Of a stretch of 64,000 nt of DNA, positions 12,722 to 22,476 are shown one piece after another; within the stretch, counting starts at the first letter, position 1; each line of letters starts with the position of its first letter. Where the stretch lies: contig CM049317.1 in NCBI GenBank assembly GCA_026874595.1, positions 66,134,618 to 66,198,617 on the forward strand, given 5' to 3'. Below the pieces are notes generated by a model, which was not told the DNA's origin, searched no databases, and was given only the letters and a program-made list of their open reading frames with translations. The position numbers were made by a program, and so were the translations under genes. The DNA comes from Sipunculus nudus. Taxonomy: Eukaryota > Annelida > Sipuncula > Golfingiida > Sipunculidae.

Positions 12722-12744
12722 TGGCGCAGCCAGCAGGATTCGAT
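12722..12744 (+). other. tRNA primer-binding site, probably serine tRNA
   Basis: One base after the 5' LTR comes TGGCGCAGCCAGCAGGATTC. It is complementary to a tRNA 3' end: CCA, acceptor strand, T-stem CCTGC and part of the T-loop. From memory the closest animal tRNAs are serine isoacceptors, with one acceptor-stem difference. The tRNA identity is inferred and has not been searched. Confidence 0.7.
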
Positions 12745-13713
12745 ACCGCAGCTGGACACTGATACTCCAGGTAGACTTCCGGTTGGACGCACTCTCATGG
12801 ATGGGCCTCCAGTCCTTGGACCCCGGGCACCCATGTGGAGACGGCCTGCATAATTTGTCTTGGCCTGCGTGAACTGCCGTTTTGTTTGCGGTTAGTGTGT
12901 CCCACTGAACATGATAGTTTATCGACGTCACCCCTGTTTAAGTGACAGTTGTTTGCGTGGATGTTCCGTCGCAGCAGAAGCGAGTACAAGGACATTCACT
13001 GCATAATAAAAACTTCTCCGGAGTTATTTATTTCTACGTGCACTGTTGAAGTGAATCGCGCCTCAGAATTTCTTAGTCAAAGAAAATTTGATGGACTTTA
13101 CTTTTCGGTCAGTCACTCTTGCGGTACTCTCATCTGGGTAACAGTGCCGGCCGTGTACCCAGGACACCAAAGAGAACTGTGGAGACTCTGAACGTTAATG
13201 TGAATCCAGCGTGATCCTCTACTTCGGTGACCAACCTGTGACATTTGATACAGATACATTTATTATTAGCACATGGGTCACCACTAGTTATTTGTTATTA
13301 TGCAACTTTGATTACCCATTGTTGCATATCAAGTTTACTTATGATATTTAATATCTAATTAAAACTACTTATGATATTTAATATCTAATTGTTTTAATAT
13401 CTGATAGTTTTGTTATGTAAACATTAATGTTCACTAATCCAGTTGCTTTTTAGATTCACGTACTCCTGTACAGAGGTAAGCTGACCTTGTATATTTTATA
13501 CTAGGTTCGGTACTGGTATTTTATTTAATGATCACCTAGTAGGCTACAAATATGATACTTCACTTGAAGATAAGCTTAGCTTCACTTAGATAAATTATTA
13601 GATTTTAAGCGGTAGTGTTATTAGATTTTAAGCGGTAGTGTAACTTAGATTGTAGTGTAACTGACTGAACTGTAGTTGTTTACCTAACTAAACAGAACTT
13701 TGATCTCACCACT
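12745..13713 (+). other. Retrotransposon leader region
   Basis: Untranslated stretch of about 970 bp between the primer-binding site and the gag start. It holds two short exact tandem duplications: ACTTATGATATTTAATATCT units near 13338-13389, and TTATTAGATTTTAAGCGGTA units near 13594-13642. Packaging or dimerisation signals would be expected here but I cannot identify any. Confidence 0.7.
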
Positions 13714-15072
13714 ATGAAGTACCAAAACACCCTTGTGGTAGATAACTTACCAGTAGATGTGCAGCAAGCAGAACTCGGGGATCACTTTGGTGCTGCGGGT
13801 GACGTGGAGCATGTGTTGCTGGTTCCTTCAGACTCTAGTCCGGACCAGGCTTTCATTGTCTTTGCCTCCTCATCCGCAGTTACCAAGGTTCTTAGTTCTC
13901 CCAGTTTTGCTGAATGGCAGACTCCATCGGGAGCTGTGTCACTAAAAGTAAAAGCTGCCACAACCGATCATGAGGACTGTATACGAGAATTGATCGCTGA
14001 GGGGAAATCATCCTTAACAGATCCGCTAGATATTTTTCTAGATAGACTGTCCTCTGACAATCTTAACAGATTAAAGCATAAAATAGAGGATAGGATGGCT
14101 TATCAGAGGATCCCTTCTTTTCCAGAGGGCGCTGCCATGGGTCCTAACCTAGTGTATACAATGTCCCAGAAACCACGTTTACCCACATTTTCCGGTGACC
14201 CCCAAACAAAAGACACCCCTTTTCGCCAGTGGCGTTACCAAGTTGACTGTCTCTTAGATAACAGATGTTACCGCCACCAAGATATAGAGGAGGCAATTAG
14301 ACTGTCCCTTAGAGGTTCAGCCGCGGAGGTTCTTCTTTACCTGGACCCATCTGCCCCTCTTACTGATTTGATCCACCACTTAGACCTCACGTTTGGAGAG
14401 GTGGTAGACATTAGTATGATAAGGGAGCAGTATTATGGGGCCCAACAAGAAACTGGGGAGACCATCGTTAAATGGGGCTGTCGTATTCAAAAGCTTCTAC
14501 ACAGTTTAAAGCAACGGGGTGAAATCTCAGACCACGAGGCTCGTAGCAGTCTATGTTCAAGATTCTGGTATGGATTAAATGACCTCTATCAACCCGTGAA
14601 AGATGCCCTACGTCCCACTTTAAAATCGGGTACGTCCTTTGAAGTTCTTTTTAGTGCAGCCCGGGAGCTCGAGGTTGAATATATGCCTATGATGACTCCA
14701 TCAAAACCTTCCCCTGGGGGTGGTAACATTAGGAGACCCAATTTAAAACCCTCTCAAAATTCCCAACAACAGTCACTTAGTGATCTTTCCCAAATGGTCA
14801 ATACAGTGTTACAAAAACTAGAAGGTATTGAATCTCGCCTTACGAGAGTCGAAACAACCCAAAGCTATAGACATAGTAGACCAACCACTCCTGCCTATCG
14901 AAAGAGTAACGCTACAGTTTCAGAACAAAATTCGAATCCACCTGAACTAGCCACGTTTTGCACCAGGTGTAAACGTAATAACCATTCTGTTCAAGACTGT
15001 AGAGCACGTCGTGACGTAACTGGTAAGCCTTTAAACTCCGGTCCACCTGCGCCAGTCAGTGGGAGGACGTAG
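13714..15072 (+). CDS. gag: Retrotransposon Gag with RRM-like N-terminus and zinc knuckle
   Basis: 452 codons from ATG. This is the structural polyprotein that forms the particle and packages element RNA. Residues about 4-75 read like an RNA-recognition-motif fold: an NTLVVDNLP strand, a helix, then a hydrophobic AFIVFAS strand. Residues about 155-330 resemble a Ty3/Gypsy capsid, starting LPTFSGDP and including FRQWRYQVDCLL. A proline/serine/glutamine-rich linker follows. A CCHC zinc knuckle of the form CX2CX4HX4C lies near residues 416-429. From memory, the RRM-plus-capsid layout recalls vertebrate PNMA proteins, themselves derived from Ty3-like gag; that link is an inference. The frame overlaps pol, which lies in the -1 frame. 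Confidence 0.93.
   Translation: MKYQNTLVVDNLPVDVQQAELGDHFGAAGDVEHVLLVPSDSSPDQAFIVFASSSAVTKVLSSPSFAEWQTPSGAVSLKVKAATTDHEDCIRELIAEGKSSLTDPLDIFLDRLSSDNLNRLKHKIEDRMAYQRIPSFPEGAAMGPNLVYTMSQKPRLPTFSGDPQTKDTPFRQWRYQVDCLLDNRCYRHQDIEEAIRLSLRGSAAEVLLYLDPSAPLTDLIHHLDLTFGEVVDISMIREQYYGAQQETGETIVKWGCRIQKLLHSLKQRGEISDHEARSSLCSRFWYGLNDLYQPVKDALRPTLKSGTSFEVLFSAARELEVEYMPMMTPSKPSPGGGNIRRPNLKPSQNSQQQSLSDLSQMVNTVLQKLEGIESRLTRVETTQSYRHSRPTTPAYRKSNATVSEQNSNPPELATFCTRCKRNNHSVQDCRARRDVTGKPLNSGPPAPVSGRT
15030..15036 (+). promoter_or_regulatory. -1 ribosomal frameshift slippery heptamer T TTA AAC
   Basis: TTTAAAC lies exactly in gag phase as T|TTA|AAC, the classic X XXY YYZ form. The last stop in the pol frame is TAA at 15024-15026, so the pol frame is open from the slip onward while gag runs on to its TAG at 15070-15072. 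A CCAC/GTGG pairing (15043-15046 with 15059-15062) could form six bases downstream, but I have not folded the region. Frameshifting here would yield a Gag-Pol fusion. Confidence 0.85.
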
Positions 15073-18000
15073 GTCGGACACACAGGCCCACTAAACCCAA
15101 GGTTATACCTGTTGCTTTGACCGGGGATGTAGATTGTGTCTCGCTCACATCACAGGGGGTTCCATGTACCGGTTTACTAGACACTGGCTCTTCTGTTACC
15201 ACAGTGGCTGAACATTTCTACAATCAGTATCTGTCTTCTTTACCAATCCAACAAATATCTGATGTCCTTAACATAGAGGTCGCAGGGGGAAATAATCTCG
15301 AATACCTTGGCATTGTTGAAATAAATTTAAATTTTCCAGGTGTATTGGATAAAATTTTTCCAACTCCCGTATTACTGGTAAAAGATACAACCTTTAATGC
15401 GTTGCACCCTTTTGTAATTGGACAGAATGTCCTAAAGCAGTGTGCTCGGATACTTCGCGGTGATGGGGGCCCTAGGTTCCTCCAGAAGAGTAAAATTCCC
15501 GATGCCTGGCGGTCAGCCTTAAAATGCTGTACTTTTGCGACTGCTAAATCTTCCTCAATAGGCCTCGTCACCTCCTTTAGGCAAATAACTATTCCACCAA
15601 ATCAGTCTCTTACTGTACCAGGTAAAACCCGGGCTTGTACATACGGAAAGACGTTGATTGTAACAGAACCTTACGGTCCTCTTCCGGCGGGATTAGCAGT
15701 AGACCCTCTATTGATGGAGGTAAACTTGCAAAATCGTTCAGAGAAACGATTCGATATAAGAATGTCTAATCTTACAAATGACATTGTTACTATTCCAGCG
15801 AAAACAACCATCTGTTCGTTGCAATTGGCCTCTGTTGTTCCTTCAGGCAAATCCAGCCTCGAGGCCAACGATAACGTACTTGATCAATTTACCATTGATC
15901 CCTCCCTTTCCCTTACGGAAAGACAGCAAGTCCTGGACCTGCTGTGGGAGTGGCGAGACATTTTTGCTAAGCATGATTTGGATCTTGGGCGCACAGATAA
16001 AGTTAAACACAAAATTGTTCTGTCAGACTCTGCCCCTTTTCGCGAGGCATATCGACGTATCCCTCCACACCTTTATCAGGAGGTGCGCGATCACATAAGG
16101 GAAATGCTCGAATTGGGGGTGATTAGAGATAGTTGCAGCCCATATTCGTCAGCTATTGTTCTAGTCAGAAAGCCAGATGATAAGCTACGCTTCTGCATAG
16201 ACTATCGCAAGCTTAATGCTAAAACTGTCCGTGATGCTTACTCATTACCACGTATAGATGACACCTTAGATTCGCTAGTTGGGAGTAAATACTTCTCTTC
16301 TCTCGATTTGAAAGCGGGGTACTGGCAGGTTGAAGTAGAGGAGGAGGATAAGCCTAAAACCGCATTCACTGCAGGTCCTCTCGGGTTTTTCGAATGGAAT
16401 ACGATGCCGTTCGGTTTAATTAACGCCCCCGCCACGTTCCAACGCCTAATGCAAAAGACAATGGGTGATCTCCATTTGTCTCAGTGTCTCCTCTATCTTG
16501 ACGATATTATAGTGTTCAGTTCCACCTTTCAAGAACACTTAGATCGACTTACGGCAGTCTTTAAACGTCTGAAAGAGGCTGGATTGAAATTGAAACCCAG
16601 TAAATGTCATTTGTTCAAAAAACAAGTAAATTACCTTGGCCATGTTGTTTCGGCTAAAGGAATCCAAACTGACCCCACTAAAATTGAAGCCTTGAAGAAC
16701 TGGCCCATTCCATCTTCCGTAACTGAAGTCCGACGTTTCCTTGGCTTTGCCAGCTTTTACCGAAAGTTCGTGCGTAATTTTGCTCAAATCGCAAGGCCCC
16801 TCCATGACCTCCTTAAAGGCGAAGGCTCTAGTAGAAGTCCTGCATCTAAGAAGCGTAAATCCAAAGCACCGCCTTTTGTATGGGGTCCAGACCAAAAGTC
16901 CTCCTTTGAGAAACTGATAGAGCTCCTGTGTAAAGCCCCAGTTTTGGCGTATGCAGACTTTTCTAAGCCTTTTATTTTGCATACAGACGCTTCTAGATCT
17001 GGCTTAGGGGCGGTTCTATACCAGGAACACGATTCGAAACTGAAACCCATTGCTTATGCCAGCCGCAGTCTAAACAGGTCTGAGCAGAATTATGCTGCTC
17101 ACAAACTAGAATTCCTGGCCTTAAAATGGGCGGTTGTTGACAAATTCAAAGATTACTTGTATGGGGGCAATTTTACTGTCAAGACTGACAATAATCCCCT
17201 TTGCTATGTGTTAACCACCGCAAAACTGGATGCCACAGGGCATAGGTGGGTGGCTGCATTAGCAAACTTTAACTTTAAAATAGAATATCGGTCCGGAAAA
17301 AGGAACGTCGATGCTGACTTCCTATCCAGAACTTGTAATCTTCCCAGTACGGATGATTCTCTCTCTCCTGATATTCTGTCTTCAGATATGGTTCAAGCTA
17401 TATGCCAGTCTCACCTGCCCGGTTGTACAGGACTACAAAACACCAATCATGACCCATTTATTCCATTTGTATCCCTTAGCCTCCCTTCTATGCCAATAGA
17501 CATGATTCAGGAGCAATCAAAAGATCTTGTCCTTAAAACAGTCATAGAAGCTATAAAAAGCGGGAACAAACTAAAATACCGTAAAGGGGACTCGACTGAG
17601 CTGCTGTGTTATCAGCGCCACCTATCTAAATTTCTCATCAATAAAGGTGTCTTATGTAGAAAACGGATTGTAGATGACATAGAGACCTTGCAGGTAGTTT
17701 TGCCTAGCGCTTTGCGTCAAACGGCTCTCAAGGGGCTCCATGATGATATGGGCCATATGGGTCAGACTAGAACAATCAACCTAGTACAAGATCGTTTCTT
17801 TTGGCCTGGTATGAACAAACATATCACAGAGTATGTAGCTCAGTGTCCACGATGTGTGAGACGAAAAACTCCTACCTGCCAAAGAGCACCTCTTGTAAAC
17901 ATCCAATCCTCAGCCCCTCTAGAAATTGTGTGCATAGATTTCCTATCTCTGGAACCCAGTAAAGGTAACATAGAAAATATATTAGTGGTTACTGATCATT

Positions 18001-19352
18001 TTACTAAGTTTGCCAGGGCATTCCCATGTAAAAGCCAAAAAGCAAAACCAACCGCTCAACTGTTATGGGATAATTTTATCTGTAACTACGGATTTCCCCA
18101 AAGAATCCATTCCGATCAGGGGCGAAATTTTGAAAGCAAAGTTATCAAAGATTTGTGCACTCTAGCTGGTATCGAAAAGTCGCACACAAGTCCCTACCAT
18201 CCCATGGGCAATGGGCAGTGCGAGCGCTTCAATCGCACGCTACTGAATATGTTAGGCTGTTTAGAACCTAATCAAAAGAAAGATTGGAAACTCTTTGTTA
18301 ATTCTGTTACCCATGCCTATAACTGCACCAGACATCAGACCACCGGCTATTCTCCCTTTTTCTTAATGTATGGCAGACACCCCAGGCTACCTGTAGATGT
18401 TCTTTTTGGGCTAGACCACGATCAAAGGCCAAATATGGCCGACTATGATAAATATGTTCAATCAATCGGGGAAACACTTAAGAATGCCTATCGCAAAGCC
18501 CAGCAACATTCATTAGCTGAGCAGAAGCGACACAAGGCCCGATATGATCGCAAGGCGAAAAGCACTCAATTAAATATTGGAGATAGAGTTTTAGTAAGAA
18601 ACTTGCACTTAATTGGAAAACAAAAACTGGCCGACCTGTGGGAGCCCCCTGTATATATCATTATCGACCAACCAAAGGCTGATATTCCGGTATACAAGGT
18701 TAAGAAAGATGGCTCGTCCGATCCGCCCCGAACTCTCCATAGGAACTTGCTCTTGCTAATTAACCATCTCCCACTTTATTCTGACACTTCCCCAGACACT
18801 GATCCAAGTACGAAAACGCCTCCTAGGCATCTTAGATCTTCACCTGAGATCATGGGAAGTGATGAGGAAATAGAGGAAGAAAGTCCGGATGAGGATGATT
18901 ATAACGATCCCTATTTAACCTTAACCCCTGTCATAACCGCTCCAATGTCCACAGCTCCAATTTCCACTGTAGCGGAGCCCAATAGGATATCGGTTAGTCC
19001 TTCTGAAGCGGAGCCTGATAGTATATCGGTTAGTCATTCTGAACCGAATTTAGACAATTCTGATTTAAGTTCTCCTTCCGGTAGTCCTGCCGCTTCCCAT
19101 GATATTAGCCAACCCCCTGAGGAGGGTATAGTAGACAGAGCGACAGAGAGGGAAACGCGAGAAGAACTAGAAACCCATTCCCAAACCTTTAATGGGGATG
19201 AAACCACATCTGAGGGTACAGAACCTCAATCCGCTTTGCGACGGTCCACACGTGAAAGACGGCCCCCCAGTTGGATCCGATCTGGGGATTACTTCACTTC
19301 TTTTAGAATGTCCTTAAGTGATCACGACCAATTAGTTGGGCTTACTTTTTAA
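15030..19352 (+). CDS. pol: Retrotransposon Pol: protease, RT, RNase H, integrase
   Basis: The frame is open from about 15027 and is reached by a -1 frameshift from gag. The long frame counted from 15117 has 1,411 codons, numbered here from that point. In order: aspartic protease with DTGS at 22-25; reverse transcriptase with YLDD at 460-463; RNase H with the TDAS acidic residue near 624; integrase with an HHCC zinc region (HDDMGHMGQ then CPRC) and catalytic D941, D1000 and E1036, a DD35E spacing. A GDRVLVRN stretch lies after the core. The C-terminal tail of about 180 residues is acidic and serine/proline-rich with a twice-repeated ISVS-SE phrase, and ends in a basic RRSTRERRPPSW patch. All catalytic residues looked for are present. 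Confidence 0.96.
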   Translation, partial: FKLRSTCASQWEDVGRTHRPTKPKVIPVALTGDVDCVSLTSQGVPCTGLLDTGSSVTTVAEHFYNQYLSSLPIQQISDVLNIEVAGGNNLEYLGIVEINLNFPGVLDKIFPTPVLLVKDTTFNALHPFVIGQNVLKQCARILRGDGGPRFLQKSKIPDAWRSALKCCTFATAKSSSIGLVTSFRQITIPPNQSLTVPGKTRACTYGKTLIVTEPYGPLPAGLAVDPLLMEVNLQNRSEKRFDIRMSNLTNDIVTIPAKTTICSLQLASVVPSGKSSLEANDNVLDQFTIDPSLSLTERQQVLDLLWEWRDIFAKHDLDLGRTDKVKHKIVLSDSAPFREAYRRIPPHLYQEVRDHIREMLELGVIRDSCSPYSSAIVLVRKPDDKLRFCIDYRKLNAKTVRDAYSLPRIDDTLDSLVGSKYFSSLDLKAGYWQVEVEEEDKPKTAFTAGPLGFFEWNTMPFGLINAPATFQRLMQKTMGDLHLSQCLLYLDDIIVFSSTFQEHLDRLTAVFKRLKEAGLKLKPSKCHLFKKQVNYLGHVVSAKGIQTDPTKIEALKNWPIPSSVTEVRRFLGFASFYRKFVRNFAQIARPLHDLLKGEGSSRSPASKKRKSKAPPFVWGPDQKSSFEKLIELLCKAPVLAYADFSKPFILHTDASRSGLGAVLYQEHDSKLKPIAYASRSLNRSEQNYAAHKLEFLALKWAVVDKFKDYLYGGNFTVKTDNNPLCYVLTTAKLDATGHRWVAALANFNFKIEYRSGKRNVDADFLSRTCNLPSTDDSLSPDILSSDMVQAICQSHLPGCTGLQNTNHDPFIPFVSLSLPSMPIDMIQEQSKDLVLKTVIEAIKSGNKLKYRKGDSTELLCYQRHLSKFLINKGVLCRKRIVDDIETLQVVLPSALRQTALKGLHDDMGHMGQTRTINLVQDRFFWPGMNKHITEYVAQCPRCVRRKTPTCQRAPLVNIQSSAPLEIVCIDFLSLEPSKGNIENILVVTDHFTKFARAFPCKSQKAKPTAQLLWDNFICNYGFPQRIHSDQGRNFESKVIKDLCTLAGIEKSHTSPYHPMGNGQCERFNRTLLNMLGCLEPNQKKDWKLFVNSVTHAYNCTRHQTTGYSPFFLMYGRHPRLPVDVLFGLDHDQRPNMADYDKYVQSIGETLKNAYRKAQQHSLAEQKRHKARYDRKAKSTQLNIGDRVLVRNLHLIGKQKLADLWEPPVYIIIDQPKADIPVYKVKKDGSSDPPRTLHRNLLLLINHLPLYSDTSPDTDPSTKTPPRHLRSSPEIMGSDEEIEEESPDEDDYNDPYLTLTPVITAPMSTAPISTVAEPNRISVSPSEAEPDSISVSHSEPNLDNSDLSSPSGSPAASHDISQPPEEGIVDRATERETREELETHSQTFNGDETTSEGTEPQSALRRSTRERRPPSWIRSGDYFTSFRMSLSDHDQLVGLTF

Positions 19353-19375
19353 TGAGCCATCATTAAGAGCCTTAT

Positions 19376-19396
19376 AAGTTGTCGGGTCGACAACTT
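19376..19396 (+). other. Perfect hairpin before the polypurine tract
   Basis: AAGTTGTCG and CGACAACTT form a 9-bp perfect stem around a GGT loop, 23 bases after the pol stop and just before the polypurine tract. It may be an RNA structure guiding plus-strand priming, RNA stability or termination; its role is unknown. Confidence 0.6.
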
Positions 19397-19400
19397 TTCT

Positions 19401-19414
19401 GAAGTGGGGGAGGA
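19401..19414 (+). other. Polypurine tract
   Basis: GAAGTGGGGGAGGA ends directly at the 3' LTR. It is purine-rich with one T, as expected for the RNase H-resistant primer of plus-strand DNA synthesis. Confidence 0.9.
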
Positions 19415-22089
19415 TGTAGCGAATGTTAAGTCGGGAGAACAGCCGGCTTGTCTCCCCTGCGTAATATTTCTCCTCTTTTCCTTCACTATGGCATTGTTAG
19501 CATTGTCGTCTTGGCGACACTGTCACCGGAAACCGTTTTAATCTGTCTCTCTGGTTGACTCCCCTGAATAGATATAATTTTTCAGATTAATCATTTAATA
19601 TAGTTCTATATCATTAAAGTTTAGATTTATATTTAATAGAGGTCAGAATAAAGGCGATATCAATACAATTATTATATGTATAGATCCCCACCATCTCGGG
19701 ATTTGCCGAAGATGTCCGTACTGAACGGCTATGTGGCATGAAACCTTCCCTGACCGGTTTTTGAGAAACCTAAAGCAACAATAGGACAGGTCGCATGGCA
19801 TGGGTACTTGGGCGTGACGTGCCCCTACTGACGATCCCGTTAGGGACATCACGTCAGTCCAGCCTCATGTCATGCTTTCGACAACACGTCGATTCTGATC
19901 TTGTCCACTTTGTTGCAGGTAGGTAAAATTATTTTCAAAATGTTGTAGATAGATGCCAAAGTATAAACTGAATGTCAATATAATATTCCCTAATTAATAT
20001 TGAATATTATATATTTTCTATCTGGGTGCTTTAATTATATATCCTTGTAAGATTATCGTTATTACTACGGGACCTCTGAACCTTCGACCTCGAGTTATTT
20101 GGGTGCACGGGAAACCCCGTGAAATATTCCTGTAAATCTTTAAAGGGACCCACACCACAAGTCAATATGCCAAATTAATGCTGACCTCTAAAAGAGCATT
20201 ACCACGTGTACAAATAATTTCCACGTGTCTAGATAATCTCCACGTGTTCCGATAGAATTCCACGTGGAACTGAAAGAATGGCCAATAAACGAATTATATC
20301 TGTACCGGTACTTCTAACCTCCGTTATTTCCGTCTATCCATCATTTTCCCCCCACTCCTAAGGCATCAGCAATATTTAAAAATAAGCTTGAAAATGCATA
20401 GAATTGAGTGAACAGGATTTAAAACATAACAGAACTAATTGTAACACTCGTATTGAATAATTCTATAAAATCGTATTTTCTTTTATAAAATATAATGAGA
20501 AAATGGGTCTACGGCATAAATATGAGTAAAGAGAAAATGGTTCTACAGCAACGGCCTTCCCTCAAACAAACGCAGACGTTATGACTATAACCGTGCTGCC
20601 GTCTATCGGTGGATGCTCGTACTAATTCGAGCTAACCCATAACCCCCCCCCCCCCCCCCCTTCTCTCTTTTATTTTGGACAACTTGAATTACCACGAAAT
20701 GTTAGCGAAATGTATCAGAAATTCCTACAAACGTTCATAAACCTCGCATAAACGTATTTTAAACTTAAACCACTTAGCATTGTGGTAGAACTCACTGTGG
20801 GAATATGCCAAGTTACTTTCAGCCTTAAAAATCTGATCCTTTAAATAAAAGTACGATCCTATGCATTAAAAGTACCAGAACCACTGACCAATGACTGACT
20901 CCCAGTAACTTTCCACTTAATTATTGATTTTGAACCTCACCTTTGATAGCCCTGCTGCAAAATTCACGTTAAATTCATACACAACTTTCACCAAGCGTTC
21001 TGCGCCTGGCGATGTTGATGATTCGTCATCGGGAACCACCTGTTTGCGCGCGGCGGCCTCGTTGTTCTCGCCCGCTGTTCCCTTTATAAACCATTCCCCT
21101 TTCATAACACACATTAGTCCTTCTATTTATTATGTTACGATTATTATGTTACGAAGTAATGTTAATATGGGTGATCAACCAAAGATATCCCATACCTACA
21201 AGTAAATAAATATTTACCGAGGTAGATTTCTTGAATTTCCTAGGGGAGATAAACAACCATTATCCGTCCCTCCAAATATAGTGGGATACCCCCTTCGCTC
21301 TTCCATCATAGACTCCCAGAAAATAACCACCCCGAATGTTTTCACTAAGAAATTTACTACAATCATTGGTCATATTTATATTTTATCTTGTAATAGCAGA
21401 ATTTCTTTGAATGATAGCAATATAGGACATTATGTACTTAAGAATGATACTTAGCCTAGATGTTTCACATTTGTATACTTAATGTATGTTATTATAGATA
21501 GAAGATATAAACGAAGTGAATTATAGATAGAAGATATAAACGGAGTGAAATCTTAGCGCTATTGTTTGTGAATAGTTGTACACAAACATAATTTGTGTAT
21601 GAATAGCAAGATGTAAACAAATATAAAACTAGATGAGGGTTTGAGATAAAGATTGATAGATATGTATAAACAAGATTTAAGATAGTATAAGACTAGGAGA
21701 TATGTATAATAACATGGTTATAATAATAACATGGTTATAATTACATGAAGATTTCAGGTAAACCTACCTTAATGAATATCTTGTGTACTTGTTGCAGAGG
21801 CATACATTGCATTTGAGTATATTTATATACAGTTTAATAAGCAATCCAGTATTTGTAAACAATAAGTTGAGTACCTTTATATACATTATAATGAGCAGTC
21901 CAATATTTGTAAACAATATGATCACGTGAGTCCAGCCTCATGTCATGCTTTCGACAACACGTCGATTCTGATCTTGTCCACTTTGTTGCAGAATAAACAG
22001 TTGTCAAGTGTCAGCTGCGTGTCGTTTACCATTTGTGTGTGTGCGAGTGGGCCACGAACCAGACCCCGCCTTACCGCCCGCCCGCGACA
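19415..22089 (+). repeat. 3' long terminal repeat
   Basis: 2,675 bp, same length and order of landmarks as the 5' LTR at a constant offset of 9,369 bp. No difference was seen where I compared them, including the 18-base C run. It ends 387 bp from the stop codon of the oppositely oriented G6PC gene. Confidence 0.97.
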
Positions 22090-22476
22090 TATTCAAAATT
22101 TCAATGAGCACTGTGGAACAGACTATAGTAGAGTAAACCATGAATTAAGCTGAATCATTTATACATACAGAATGAAACTGAAGAATACATAACACACACA
22201 GAAGTGATAGAACATATTTTGCTTGGTAAATAAGCAAGATCTGCCACTGTCTTACCCTTATCTATGTTCCAACAAAATAGGAACTTAAGTAATTATAATT
22301 ATTATTTCATATGAAATAAATCACATATATTGTCAAGAACTGAACAGATTATAACATGTTACTGGTAAAAATGACTAGTAGTGTACATACAGACCTACCA
22401 TTATTTAAATTTCTTGACTTCACCAGTCATTGAATTACAGATAATGATTGATTCACAATTAATTCATAATTAATTG
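22090..22476. other. Gap between the 3' LTR and the G6PC stop codon
   Basis: This 387-bp stretch should hold the start of the G6PC 3' untranslated region (minus strand). Reading the minus strand I find no AATAAA or ATTAAA in it. Confidence 0.6.

Larger units (their letters stand above)
10046..22089 (+). mobile_element. Complete Ty3/Gypsy-type LTR retrotransposon
   Basis: A full-length element of 12,044 bp. Two 2,675-bp LTRs begin TGTAGCG and end GCGACA, giving the usual TG...CA ends, and stand exactly 9,369 bp apart with no net indel. TATT flanks both sides (10042-10045 and 22090-22093), a 4-bp target-site duplication. Inside, in order, are a primer-binding site, a leader of about 1 kb, gag, a -1 frameshift site, pol (protease, reverse transcriptase, RNase H, integrase) and a polypurine tract. 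The integrase lies after RNase H, as in Ty3/Gypsy and not Ty1/Copia. There is no envelope frame, since only 62 bp separate pol from the 3' LTR. Intact frames and matching LTRs suggest a recent insertion that may still be active. Confidence 0.97.

Noticed and set aside
12557-12995. Several 66-98 codon frames across the LTR end and primer-binding site
   Set aside because: They overlap on both strands across the PBS and reflect the GC-rich junction.
15224-17050. Minus-strand frames of 65-147 codons under pol
   Set aside because: Shadows of the pol frame, which carries all the catalytic motifs.
19353-19414. Possible envelope gene after pol
   Set aside because: Only 62 bp lie between the pol stop and the 3' LTR.
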